DNA of 15,240 nucleotides from Candidatus Campbelliibacteriota bacterium (lineage in GTDB: Bacteria; Patescibacteriota; Minisyncoccia; Phycocordibacterales; CSBR16-193): assembly GCA_007129455.1 (NCBI GenBank), contig SKVL01000052.1:1-15240 (forward strand), given 5' to 3'. The notes below the pieces were generated by a model that did no database searches, was not told where the DNA came from, and saw only the letters and a program-made list of their open reading frames with translations. The translations under genes were made by a program, and so were the position numbers. This document shows, one piece after another, positions 1-6,704 of this stretch (within the stretch, counting starts at the first letter, position 1; the number at the start of each line of letters is the position of its first letter).

Positions 1-314
1 ATCTGATCCTGAGTCATAATCGCCATATCGGGACCGCGCCCCATCGACATGGATTCCAGAAGTTGCTCATCAAATCTGCCTTTGGAGATATATCTGTAAT
101 TCACCTTTAAATCGGGATTTCCTTCAAAGTTCTCCATAAGCCAAGTATCCACAAGAGCTTTATCCATGGAGCCCCAAAGTTCCAAAACAACCAAATTACG
201 AGAATCATCCCCGAAGCTTCCGAGAGCGAAAACCCCGGTCGCTATCACGGCTGCGGAACCGAAAACCAACATGGTGACAAGCTGAAACGTGGACATTTCT
301 TTTAGACCTGACAT
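1..314 (-). CDS. Extracellular solute-binding protein, N-terminal part (cut by window edge)
   Basis: Only the first 104 residues are present; the gene continues beyond the left edge. The start ATG is the complement of 312-314. A short N-terminus is followed by one hydrophobic segment (about residues 10-32), which could be a signal peptide or membrane anchor. No lipobox cysteine is visible. After it comes LVVLELWGSMDK, the usual first strand of ABC-transporter family 1 substrate-binding proteins, and then GRGPDMAIMTQD (about 92-103), which matches the G-x-GPD segment of that fold. The expected role is binding a solute, often a sugar, outside the membrane. It starts 9 bases after the methyltransferase stop and shows no promoter or Shine-Dalgarno of its own, so it is probably co-transcribed with that gene. 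The family call rests on short motifs; the substrate cannot be told. Confidence 0.6.
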   Translation of the reverse strand, partial: MSGLKEMSTFQLVTMLVFGSAAVIATGVFALGSFGDDSRNLVVLELWGSMDKALVDTWLMENFEGNPDLKVNYRYISKGRFDEQLLESMSMGRGPDMAIMTQDQ

Positions 315-323
315 GGAAAAACT

Positions 324-857
324 TTACTTTTTCTTAAACAATAACTCATAATGGTGAGCCCCCGTTTTGAACTCCCCTTCCAAATGAAGAGAAACCTTGC
401 CACATATTTTTTTAATGTCTTCCGGGTCAACAATATACTCCTCCGGAGGCCCCAAACCTCCGAAGGAGTTACTCCAGTCGACGACCAACAGTTCCCCTCC
501 GGGAGCGATTATCCTGGAGAGCTCTTTTGCCAAGGCCTCTTTTTTGTCAACCTGAAAGAAGATATTTGAAGCGACGACGGAGTTAACAAACCCATCAGCA
601 ATACGAGTTCCCCCTTCCTCTTCGGCGTTCCCCCAGATGACTTCTATGGTTGAGATCCCTTTCTCTTTGGCCTCGGAAGCAAGTTTTTCCAGAACATTTT
701 TCCTAACATCAACCGCATAAATCCTGCCCTTACCTTCCAACTTCTCGGCAATCGCGAATGTATAATGTCCGACACCGCAACCAACATCGGCAACCCTCAT
801 GCCCGGAGATATATCCAAAGGTTCTATGGCCTTTCTAGGATCAACAAAAATTGACAT
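324..857 (-). CDS. Class I SAM-dependent methyltransferase
   Basis: This is a 177-residue, single-domain Rossmann-fold methyltransferase. Motif I is VADVGCGVGHY (residues 22-32), which binds S-adenosylmethionine. The acidic residue closing the second strand is D50 in IYAVDV, where the ribose hydroxyls would bind. GNAEE (76-80) fits the adenine-contacting region, and IIAPGGELLVVDW (116-128) is the conserved strand after the catalytic motif, as in UbiE/Methyltransf_11 proteins. The length is close to the bare catalytic core, with no extra substrate domain, so the acceptor (small molecule, RNA or protein) cannot be assigned. It has its own promoter with a nearly leaderless start and precedes the solute-binding protein in the same direction. 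It is downstream of gyrA but separated from it by a promoter. Confidence 0.85.
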   Translation of the reverse strand: MSIFVDPRKAIEPLDISPGMRVADVGCGVGHYTFAIAEKLEGKGRIYAVDVRKNVLEKLASEAKEKGISTIEVIWGNAEEEGGTRIADGFVNSVVASNIFFQVDKKEALAKELSRIIAPGGELLVVDWSNSFGGLGPPEEYIVDPEDIKKICGKVSLHLEGEFKTGAHHYELLFKKK

Positions 858-863
858 GCAAAT

Positions 864-872
864 ATTATAACA
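864..872 (-). promoter_or_regulatory. Extended -10 promoter of the methyltransferase, leaderless
   Basis: Read leftward, the sequence is TGT followed by a perfect TATAAT (complement of 864-869). Only six bases then separate it from the ATG at 857-855. A -35-like TTGATT lies 19 bases upstream, which is a long spacer, but the TG of the extended -10 makes a good -35 unnecessary. A transcript begun at the usual distance would start at or within a base or two of the A of the ATG. Confidence 0.7.
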
Positions 873-917
873 CGGAACCGACTTCCAAAATCAAGAGTTG
901 TTGGGTATAAGTAAGAA

Positions 918-3389
918 TTAAAAGCAGACCCCCGTAGCCAAAGAGTCACCAGCTCTGAGCTTCATAATCCGAACTCCCTGGGTCTGCCGGCCCAGTCTGG
1001 GAACCTCTTCGATCGTCAATCTGATAACGTTGCATTTCTTGGAGACCGCTATCAACTCGCGCTCCTCCTCAACCACACGGGCAACAATGAGAGTACCCGT
1101 TTTTTCGTTCAAGGAAGCGGTTTTTATACCCGAGCCACCCCTTTTTTGAACTTTGTACTCGGAAAGAGATGTCTTTTTACCGTATCCGTTCTTTGTCAAA
1201 ACAAGCAAAACCGGATCCTTGTAATCGCCCCGGGCAACGTCCGCACTTATGACGACATCACTCGCCTTCAGTCTGATTGCGCGAACACCTATAGCACCCC
1301 GCCCCATCAGACGAATATCCTTTGATTTAAATCTTATTGTCTGACCTTTGGCGGTTGTTACCACCGCCGTATCTTTGGGACCTATGAACGAAGAGGAGAT
1401 CAGCCCGTCTTTTTGATTAAGCTTTATGGCGATCAGTCCGCTTCTCCTGACTTCATAAAAGTCTCCAGCTTGAACCTTTTTGGCAGTACCTTGTCGCGTG
1501 ACCATTAAAACCGCGTAGTCTTCTTCTTTTTTTATATCCTTGGGCATAGCCAATACGGAGCTTATCTTCTCATTGGAAGCCAAGGGTAAGAAATTCATTA
1601 TCGATTTACCTTTTGTGGACCTCCTCCCTTCCGGTATCTCGTACATTTTAAGCTTATAAACCTTGCCTAAGTCGGAGAAAAACAAAATGTCGCTATGAGT
1701 GGTCGCGGTCAAAAAGGTTGTCACAAAATCCTCTTCCTTGGTGTTCAAGTCGATCACTCCTATCCCTCCTCTTTTTTGGGTACGATACTCCTGCGGACTG
1801 GTTCTTTTTATGTATCCGCCGGCGGTCATTACGAGGACGTTTTCTTCATCGGGTATCAAATCCTCGGTTGAAAAAGACTTTACGCTGTGTGGGGAAACCA
1901 TGGTAATACGTTCATCGCCGTGTTTTTCGGCAAGCTCTTTGGTCTCATCGCTTATGATGGAGCGGATCTTCTTGGGACTTTTCAGTATACTCTCAAGTTC
2001 TTTAATGAGTTTTTGGGTGTTCTTTAGGTCTTCTTCTATCTTCTTCCTCTCCAAGCCGGCCAGTTTTTGAAGTTTCATCTCAAGTATGGCGGTAGCCTGT
2101 CTGTCGGAGAATTTGAATTCTTTCATCAAATTTGCATGAGCAACCTTGGTGTCTTTGGAGGCTTTAATAAGTTTTATTATTCTATCAATATGATCCAGCG
2201 CCTTTTTAAGGCCCATAAGAATATGTTCTCTGTCTCGTGCCTTGTTCAAATCAAACTCGGTCCGTCTTCTTATGACCTCGAAGCGATGTTCGATAAAATG
2301 TTCCAAGACACCTTTAAGAGAGAGAGTCTGCGGAACCCCGTTGACCAACGCCACCATATTGACATAGAAAGTATCCTCCAAAGAAGTGTGTTTAAATAAA
2401 GCGTTCAAGACCGTCTGAGGATGCGCCGTACTCTTCAATTCCACCACCACGCGAATGTCTTTTGTAGATTCGTCTCTCAATCCCTTAATCCCTTCTATTT
2501 TTTTGTTCTTGACAAGATCGGCTATCTTCATGATTAAATCCGCCTTGTTCACCCTGTAGGGAATCGAAGAGATCAGTATATACCGGCTCCCCGCACGACC
2601 TTCTTCGATAGAAGCGTGCCCTCGAGTCACTATGCCTCCCCTGCCGGTTGCGTATGCCTGTTGTATGTCATTTTTATTGAAAATCACCCCACCGGTCGGG
2701 AAATCCGGACCCTTTACGAACTCCAAAAGTTCCTCTGTTGACGCCTTAGGGTTGTTGACCATATGAACTATGGCGTCAGCAATCTCGCGTATGTTGTTCG
2801 GAGGAATATTGGTCGCCATACCGACGGCAATACCCAAAGTCCCGTTGGCAAGAAGGTTGGGAAAGGTTGCAGGTAAAACAGTCGGCTCCTGCTTGGTTCC
2901 ATCATAGTTTGATCGCCAGTCAACCGTCTCCTTTTCTATATCCTTCAAACTTTCTCCCGCCAGTTTGGACATTTTAGCTTCCGTGTACCTCATCGCCGCG
3001 GCGGAATCACCGTCCACCGAACCAAAGTTTCCCTGTCCAATTATGAGCGGATATCTGTAAGTAAAAGGTTGCGCCATCTTAACCAATGCGTCATAGACTG
3101 AAGAGTCCCCATGAGGATGATAGTTTCCCAGAACCTCTCCGACAATGGCCGCCGACTTTCTGAATTTTCCACCAGCGTTCAGGTTCATGTTATAAGCGGC
3201 GTAGAGGATACGACGGTGAACCGGCTTTAGACCGTCTCGAACATCCGGCAACGCTCTGGAGGTTATTACGGACATTGCGTAATCGAGATAAGAGTCCTTC
3301 ATCTCAACCACTATGTTATGTGGGACAACAATTCCGCCCTCGGGAGGCATACCTTCTTCTTTTTTTTCTTTTTTCTTTTTATCCGCCAT
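918..3389 (-). CDS. gyrA: DNA gyrase subunit A
   Basis: This 823-residue type IIA topoisomerase subunit cuts and rejoins DNA; with GyrB (not in this window) it introduces negative supercoils using ATP. The lysine-rich first 13 residues precede the winged-helix domain. The catalytic tyrosine is Y135 in AAMRYTEAKM, equivalent to E. coli Y122. The quinolone pocket reads HPHGDSSVYD (91-100), so the residues equal to E. coli S83 and D87 are both the sensitive type. The tower and coiled coil run to about residue 505. The C-terminal beta-pinwheel carries a GyrA-box variant QKRGGIG at 538-544, and a second box-like QKRGGSG at 748-754. The presence of the box argues for gyrase rather than topoisomerase IV ParC. 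There is no long acidic tail. The ATG at 3389 has a promoter just upstream. Confidence 0.97.
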   Translation of the reverse strand: MADKKKKEKKEEGMPPEGGIVVPHNIVVEMKDSYLDYAMSVITSRALPDVRDGLKPVHRRILYAAYNMNLNAGGKFRKSAAIVGEVLGNYHPHGDSSVYDALVKMAQPFTYRYPLIIGQGNFGSVDGDSAAAMRYTEAKMSKLAGESLKDIEKETVDWRSNYDGTKQEPTVLPATFPNLLANGTLGIAVGMATNIPPNNIREIADAIVHMVNNPKASTEELLEFVKGPDFPTGGVIFNKNDIQQAYATGRGGIVTRGHASIEEGRAGSRYILISSIPYRVNKADLIMKIADLVKNKKIEGIKGLRDESTKDIRVVVELKSTAHPQTVLNALFKHTSLEDTFYVNMVALVNGVPQTLSLKGVLEHFIEHRFEVIRRRTEFDLNKARDREHILMGLKKALDHIDRIIKLIKASKDTKVAHANLMKEFKFSDRQATAILEMKLQKLAGLERKKIEEDLKNTQKLIKELESILKSPKKIRSIISDETKELAEKHGDERITMVSPHSVKSFSTEDLIPDEENVLVMTAGGYIKRTSPQEYRTQKRGGIGVIDLNTKEEDFVTTFLTATTHSDILFFSDLGKVYKLKMYEIPEGRRSTKGKSIMNFLPLASNEKISSVLAMPKDIKKEEDYAVLMVTRQGTAKKVQAGDFYEVRRSGLIAIKLNQKDGLISSSFIGPKDTAVVTTAKGQTIRFKSKDIRLMGRGAIGVRAIRLKASDVVISADVARGDYKDPVLLVLTKNGYGKKTSLSEYKVQKRGGSGIKTASLNEKTGTLIVARVVEEERELIAVSKKCNVIRLTIEEVPRLGRQTQGVRIMKLRAGDSLATGVCF

Positions 3390-3411
3390 ATATCTTTATA
3401 TTGGACTTCAC

Positions 3412-3420
3412 AGTATAACA
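3412..3420 (-). promoter_or_regulatory. Extended -10 promoter of gyrA
   Basis: Read leftward: TGT then TATACT (complement of 3412-3417), 22 bases before the gyrA ATG. No good -35 is seen at 16-18 bases. The predicted leader is about 15 nt, with no Shine-Dalgarno. A second AT-rich TATAAA lies closer to the ATG and could be an alternative. The site is in the gap after the membrane-protein gene, so gyrA can be transcribed independently of the MBL gene. Confidence 0.6.
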
Positions 3421-3438
3421 GATACCGACCGAGTTTTA

Positions 3439-3864
3439 CTATTTCTCGGCTTGTATTTTCTCTTCCTTAATATCAATTTCGGTGTTTTCATCTTCTTCTT
3501 TCTCTTTATATCCCCCGCTCTCCTCCACACTGTCTTCAATTGCCATCTCCTCTTCGAGATGGTCCAACTCTTCCGTAGACTCTTCAACTTCATTTAAAAC
3601 ACTCCCTTCAAATATATTATTAACCTCCGAGAAAACACCTCCCACTCCGGCAACGAAATCGCTCGCTTGATCTCGTATTACCTTGAAAGGGCTCGGTCCA
3701 CCTCCGCTTGATGCGACATCCTTCGGACCCGAGACTCCGTGGAGATAGATACCCGAGACCCAAAAAACAAAAATGATGGCCGTAACACCGATTGAGGTTC
3801 CGAGGGCAATGACCCTTCTTGTATTCTTTGATTTTTTACGCAGACGCTCCAATAACGAAAACAT
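3439..3864 (-). CDS. Hypothetical single-pass membrane protein with acidic tail
   Basis: I do not recognise this 141-residue protein. It has a basic N-terminus (residues 4-17, rich in K and R), one hydrophobic helix at about 20-41, a short Gly/Ser/Pro linker near 52-59, and then a strongly acidic, probably unstructured or helical tail from about 85 to the end. The basic residues before the helix predict an inside N-terminus and an outside C-terminus. It starts only 6 bases after the stop of the MBL-fold gene, so the two are very likely translated from one mRNA. A coding role is supported by the tight spacing, by the membrane-helix pattern, and by the lack of a better reading on the other strand. 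Confidence 0.75.
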   Translation of the reverse strand: MFSLLERLRKKSKNTRRVIALGTSIGVTAIIFVFWVSGIYLHGVSGPKDVASSGGGPSPFKVIRDQASDFVAGVGGVFSEVNNIFEGSVLNEVEESTEELDHLEEEMAIEDSVEESGGYKEKEEDENTEIDIKEEKIQAEK

Positions 3865-3870
3865 AAAAAT

Positions 3871-4509
3871 TTACTTTAATGGTGAAAGTATCTTCACTTC
3901 TCCGTTCTTGCCTTCAAGATCTCTTTTTTTGATGGTGCATTTCTCTATCGGTGTCAGTTTGTCCTCCCCGCTCTCCTTTAAAAACTCCGATACGCAAGCA
4001 TCTTTTACACTCGTGTAATGACAAGGGATGACGAGTTTTGCTTCAAGTTTGATGGACAGTTTGTAAGCTTCGGCGGGGTCCAGAACATTTCCACCGGCAA
4101 TCGGTACAAAAAGAATATCGACTCCGTCTATTTTTTCAAAGATATCCGAAGAAAGATTTATGTCATTAAGTGCGCCCAAAAAACACAGATTCATTTGCTC
4201 CAACCTCATCGTGTATATAGTGTTAAACCCCCGACCGTCATACTGAGCTGGCGAATTGAAACCGATTACCGTTATTCCACCAACTTCGTACTCCCCCGGA
4301 CCTTCTATGACAAAAGGTTCTTTCCCGTTCTTGGTGTTATTCTCAAATCCGTTAAAGTCGGGATGAGCCAAGCTGACCAACGCCACATCAGCGCCGAATC
4401 TGGCCGACTGTTTAGAGTTTACGGACTTTTTCGAAGCCGGATTCACGGCTATTATCTTATCCCCGAACTGAATTTTAAAGGTCTGCAGACCGTTGAAAGT
4501 GATTATCAT
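3871..4509 (-). CDS. MBL-fold (metallo-beta-lactamase superfamily) protein with degenerate metal site
   Basis: This 212-residue protein resembles the Lactamase_B_3 / UlaG-like branch. The first strands are MIITFNGLQTFKIQFGDKII. The segment VIEGPGEYEVGGITVIG (67-83) is typical of this subfamily, and VIPCHY (160-165) supplies the late conserved histidine, H164. The metal-binding HxHxDH motif is degraded. The matching position reads SLAHPDFNG (46-54), keeping only H49 and D51, and the LGD strand reads LGALND (111-116). It may therefore bind one metal or none, and hydrolase activity is doubtful. Known relatives include lactonases and RNases, but no substrate can be inferred here. It leads a probable two-gene unit with the membrane protein that follows, upstream of gyrA. 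Confidence 0.8.
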   Translation of the reverse strand: MIITFNGLQTFKIQFGDKIIAVNPASKKSVNSKQSARFGADVALVSLAHPDFNGFENNTKNGKEPFVIEGPGEYEVGGITVIGFNSPAQYDGRGFNTIYTMRLEQMNLCFLGALNDINLSSDIFEKIDGVDILFVPIAGGNVLDPAEAYKLSIKLEAKLVIPCHYTSVKDACVSEFLKESGEDKLTPIEKCTIKKRDLEGKNGEVKILSPLK

Positions 4510-4518
4510 AATGTAGCA

Positions 4519-4527
4519 ATGATAACA
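4519..4527 (-). promoter_or_regulatory. Extended -10 promoter of the MBL-fold gene
   Basis: Read leftward: TGT followed by TATCAT (complement of 4519-4524, five of six consensus bases). Nine bases then separate it from the ATG at 4509-4507. This predicts a leader of about 2 nt. No clear -35 is present. It lies back to back with the S1 promoter in the 203-base divergent gap. Confidence 0.5.
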
Positions 4528-4585
4528 TAAAGTTAAAGGATTTTAAAGAGCCTCCTTCAATGATTTTCGGGACACAAACACCGCC

Positions 4586-4614
4586 TTGCGAACCTAAATA
4601 ATATGTATTATACT
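4586..4614 (+). promoter_or_regulatory. Sigma-70-type promoter of the S1 gene
   Basis: TTGCGA (4586-4591), a 17-base spacer, then TATACT (4609-4614). Transcription should start near 4621, giving a leader of about 90 nt before the ATG at 4713. This is the longest leader among the promoters I can place here. Confidence 0.7.
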
Positions 4615-4635
4615 CCCTCGAAGAAGATTAAAAGT

Positions 4636-4702
4636 GGTGACACGGTAACCCCGATCAAGAACTGACAAAAGTTGACAAAGTTTGATTCGGACCCGTGTAA
4701 CC
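4636..4702 (+). promoter_or_regulatory. Long interrupted hairpin in the S1 mRNA leader (candidate autoregulatory element)
   Basis: The leader can fold into one stem with 20 Watson-Crick pairs. They are 4636-4638 with 4700-4702, 4640-4645 (ACACGG) with 4693-4698 (CCGTGT), 4651-4653 with 4688-4690, 4654-4658 with 4682-4686, and 4661-4663 with 4679-4681. They are separated by a G-A mismatch, a small internal loop and two bulges. The apical loop is A-rich and holds two copies of TTGACAAA/CTGACAAA-like sequence. The hairpin ends 10 bases before the ATG. No Shine-Dalgarno is visible there. In E. coli, S1 is known to repress its own structured leader; a similar role here is inference. Confidence 0.55.
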
Positions 4703-4712
4703 GATTAAATAT

Positions 4713-5927
4713 ATGGTTATAAAAACAAAATCTGAAGATAAATTGAAAGATAACGAAAAACAAACGATGGCCTTAAGTCCGATAAAGTCCTCGGAACAGG
4801 CCAAAAAACAAAAACAAACAAACAATAAAGACAAAAAAGGGGACCTCATGATGAAAATCATCGAAGAGACGTCTCCCCCGCCGGATAAAGAGGACATAGT
4901 TGAAGGGCCCGTTATAGGAATTGACACTCACGCCGTCTACGTCGATTTGGCGCCCTTCGGCACAGGTATAATATACGGCAGAGAGCTAATGCACGCACGC
5001 GATATCATACGTCGCGTTAATCTCGGTGACACGGTCTCCGGCAAAGTTATCGAAACAAAAAATGAAGACGGATATGTGGAAATTTCTCTCAAAGAAGCCC
5101 GGCAAGTCATAATTTGGACCGAGGCGGAAGAGGCACTGGATAATAAAACTCCTTTCGATCTGACCGTTGAAGACGCCAACAAAGGCGGATTGATAATGAC
5201 ATGGCAAGGAATACAGGGTTTTTTACCAGCTTCCCAGTTAAATTCAGAGCACTATCCCAATGTTGAAGACGGAGATAAAGACCGGATATTGGAAGAGTTA
5301 AGACGCTTAATCGGTGAAAGATTGACCGTCTATATAATCAACGCATCCGCCACGGAAGGTAAACTCATATTTTCCGAAAAAAGTGAAGGAAAAGAAAAAG
5401 AAAAAGGTAACGTCTTGGAAAAATATTCCGTTGGTGACGTGCTTGAGAGAGAAATAACCGGCATAGTTGATTTCGGGATTTTCATAAAACTTGAAGAGGG
5501 TCTCGAGGGTCTTGTTCATATATCCGAACTTGATTGGGGTCTGGTGGAAAATCCCAGAGATCTGTTCTCGGTGGGAATGAAAGTCAAAGTAAAGGTGATC
5601 GAGATAAAAGATGAAAGAGTGTCTTTGTCCATAAAAGCATTGAAAGAGAACCCTTGGAATGAAGCCTCTAAAAAATACGAAAAAGGAAAACAGGTTGAAG
5701 GAGTCATCATAAAGTTCAACAAGCACGGAGCTCTGGCCAGTATTGAAGAGGGTGTCGCCGGCCTTGTGCATGTTTCCGAATTTGGAAATGAAGAAAAATT
5801 AAGAGAGTCTCTTGAACTTGGAAAGGCCTATCCTTTTACGATAACTTACTTTGATTCGACGGAACAAAAGATGACGCTGTCACATGCCGACACCGAAGAA
5901 AAAACGGTAAAGAAAGAAGAGGGATAG
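4713..5927 (+). CDS. rpsA: 30S ribosomal protein S1
   Basis: This 404-residue protein has four S1 (OB-fold) RNA-binding domains at about 60-129, 143-223, 238-309 and 322-391. The third is the most canonical, with GIVDFGIFIKLEEGLEGLVH (250-269). The fourth repeats the pattern with EGVAGLVHVSEF. The second has GGLIMTWQGIQGFLPASQL (158-176), characteristic of S1 proteins rather than of PNPase or other S1-domain enzymes. Four domains is short against six in E. coli and is usual for small genomes. S1 helps 30S subunits capture mRNAs. The first 45 residues are K/Q-rich and may be disordered. An in-frame ATG pair at 4848 and 4851 (residues 46-47) has AAGGGGAC in Shine-Dalgarno position, so a shorter form is possible. 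I chose 4713 because it follows the leader hairpin and keeps the frame open. Confidence 0.9.
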   Translation: MVIKTKSEDKLKDNEKQTMALSPIKSSEQAKKQKQTNNKDKKGDLMMKIIEETSPPPDKEDIVEGPVIGIDTHAVYVDLAPFGTGIIYGRELMHARDIIRRVNLGDTVSGKVIETKNEDGYVEISLKEARQVIIWTEAEEALDNKTPFDLTVEDANKGGLIMTWQGIQGFLPASQLNSEHYPNVEDGDKDRILEELRRLIGERLTVYIINASATEGKLIFSEKSEGKEKEKGNVLEKYSVGDVLEREITGIVDFGIFIKLEEGLEGLVHISELDWGLVENPRDLFSVGMKVKVKVIEIKDERVSLSIKALKENPWNEASKKYEKGKQVEGVIIKFNKHGALASIEEGVAGLVHVSEFGNEEKLRESLELGKAYPFTITYFDSTEQKMTLSHADTEEKTVKKEEG

Positions 5928-5953
5928 TTCAACAAAACTCTGGAACTCATCCC
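5921..5953 (-). terminator. Hairpin between the convergent S1 and pth genes
   Basis: GGGATAGTTC (5921-5930) pairs with GAACT-C-ATCCC (5943-5953): ten base pairs with a one-base bulge and a 12-base loop. The left arm contains the S1 TAG, and the right arm contains the reverse TGA of pth. Leftward, the stem is followed by TCTTCTTTCTTT, a broken U-rich tract, which suits termination of pth. Rightward there is no T run, so it is weaker for S1. Confidence 0.5.
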
Positions 5954-6537
5954 TTAAACGAACTTATCGTTTTCTCATATCCTTCGGAGAGAAACTTCTC
6001 CGTGTATCTTCCGATACGAAGACCGGCTTTTTCTATCTCCTCTTTTTCTTTTTTGGAAAATCTTCCAAGAATAAAGTTTTGAACTTCGTTTTCCCCTCGC
6101 GTTTTTTTAACCATACCCGATTCGAAAATGGTTGATATACCCACCCTGAAACGAAAAAACTTTTTAGTTCCGAAGGCCTTGATAACGGAATCAACACCTC
6201 TGTGCCCACCCGAGCCTCTGTCGTAGACGAACTTAACAACTCCGAGAGGAAAATCTATCTCATCGTGGATAACAATGCACTTGTCCGCCTCCAAGCCCGC
6301 TTTTTTGAGCTTCCTGACCGCTTCTCCGGAAGTGTTCATAAAAGTATCGGGCATGAACAACCTGATTGGCTCACCACCCACTTCTCCGCAAGAAAAACAG
6401 GTTTGAGTCATTGAGTCAAGTGTCCATTCCTCAAGGTCCCACAACACCCTCAAAATCTCAACGATCATGAACCCAGTATTATGCCGGGTCATTTCATACC
6501 TCTTTCCAACATTTCCCAAACCTATAATGTGATACAT
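5947..6537 (-). CDS. pth: Peptidyl-tRNA hydrolase
   Basis: At 196 residues this is the usual Pth length. It cleaves peptides from tRNAs released during failed translation. The conserved features in order are: IIGLGNVGKRYEMTRHNTGF (4-23), with N9 and catalytic H19 (E. coli N10 and H20); MPDTFMNTSG (62-71), with N68; HDEIDFPLG (91-99), with D92 that activates the histidine (E. coli D93); and GSGGHRGVDS (108-117). In the last motif H112 is kept, but the next residue, Asn114 in E. coli, is R113 here. E. coli Asn114 helps position the substrate, so recognition may differ, but the catalytic pair is intact. The basic C-terminal helix is present. It is transcribed towards S1 and away from lepB. Confidence 0.95.
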   Translation of the reverse strand: MYHIIGLGNVGKRYEMTRHNTGFMIVEILRVLWDLEEWTLDSMTQTCFSCGEVGGEPIRLFMPDTFMNTSGEAVRKLKKAGLEADKCIVIHDEIDFPLGVVKFVYDRGSGGHRGVDSVIKAFGTKKFFRFRVGISTIFESGMVKKTRGENEVQNFILGRFSKKEKEEIEKAGLRIGRYTEKFLSEGYEKTISSFKG

Positions 6538-6548
6538 AGATGCTCTTT

Positions 6549-6557
6549 AGATTAACA
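6549..6557 (-). promoter_or_regulatory. Possible extended -10 of pth
   Basis: Read leftward: TGT followed by TAATCT (complement of 6549-6554), 11 bases before the pth ATG. The hexamer itself is weak, matching only the T1, A2 and T6 positions. It is listed because it shares the TGTTA form and short start-codon distance of other promoters here. Confidence 0.3.
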
Positions 6558-6665
6558 TATTTGACAAAAAATATGATTAAATTTCAAAAAATTAAATCCC
6601 TTCTTGATAAATTTTTCCAAAAAATTTTTGTTTTACCTTTTTATTTTTTAAATAAAAAATAAAAA
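6553..6665. repeat. Three A/T-rich inverted repeats in the pth-lepB divergent gap
   Basis: Three palindromes follow one another. The first is CATATTT (6556-6562) and AAATATG (6569-6575), flanked by TTAA on both sides. The second is AAATTTTT (6609-6616) and AAAAATTT (6620-6627). The third has 13-base arms, 6638-6650 and 6653-6665, made only of A and T with two bases between them; it ends two bases before the lepB -35. Possible roles are an UP element, a binding site for a nucleoid or regulatory protein, or simply low-complexity sequence. No gene is seen in this gap. Confidence 0.5.
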
Positions 6666-6667
6666 AC

Positions 6668-6696
6668 TTGAAGTGTGTTTCGATTTATATTACAAT
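6668..6696 (+). promoter_or_regulatory. Sigma-70-type promoter of lepB, nearly leaderless
   Basis: TTGAAG (6668-6673), a spacer of exactly 17, then TACAAT (6691-6696). Eight bases later comes ATG at 6705. The start of transcription should fall at about 6703, so the leader would be 0-2 nt. This position also argues against using the upstream in-frame GTG at 6675, which would lie inside the promoter. Confidence 0.75.
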
Positions 6697-6704
6697 GCCT
6701 GCAA

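Noticed and set aside
1699..2070. 123-residue open frame on the + strand
   Set aside because: Antisense to the gyrA coiled-coil and pinwheel region. Its composition, rich in S and F, is that expected opposite K/E-rich coding sequence.
3351..3390. T-rich run as a terminator for a rightward transcript
   Set aside because: It is the reverse of the lysine codons at the GyrA N-terminus, and no stem precedes it.
4018..4530. 170-residue open frame on the + strand
   Set aside because: It lies wholly opposite the MBL-fold gene, which has family motifs, a promoter and an operon partner. The translation has no recognisable features.
5307..5771. 154-residue open frame on the - strand
   Set aside because: Antisense shadow of the S1 gene, full of F and Y with no domain pattern.
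5947..5949. TGA recoded as glycine, as in some Patescibacteria
   Set aside because: The TGA of pth falls at the expected end of the protein, and no coding region here contains an in-frame TGA, so the standard bacterial code fits.
6675..6704. GTG at 6675 as the lepB start
   Set aside because: It lies inside the -35/-10 interval of a good promoter, so it would not be on the mRNA. The ATG at 6705 gives a normal SPase I N-terminus.
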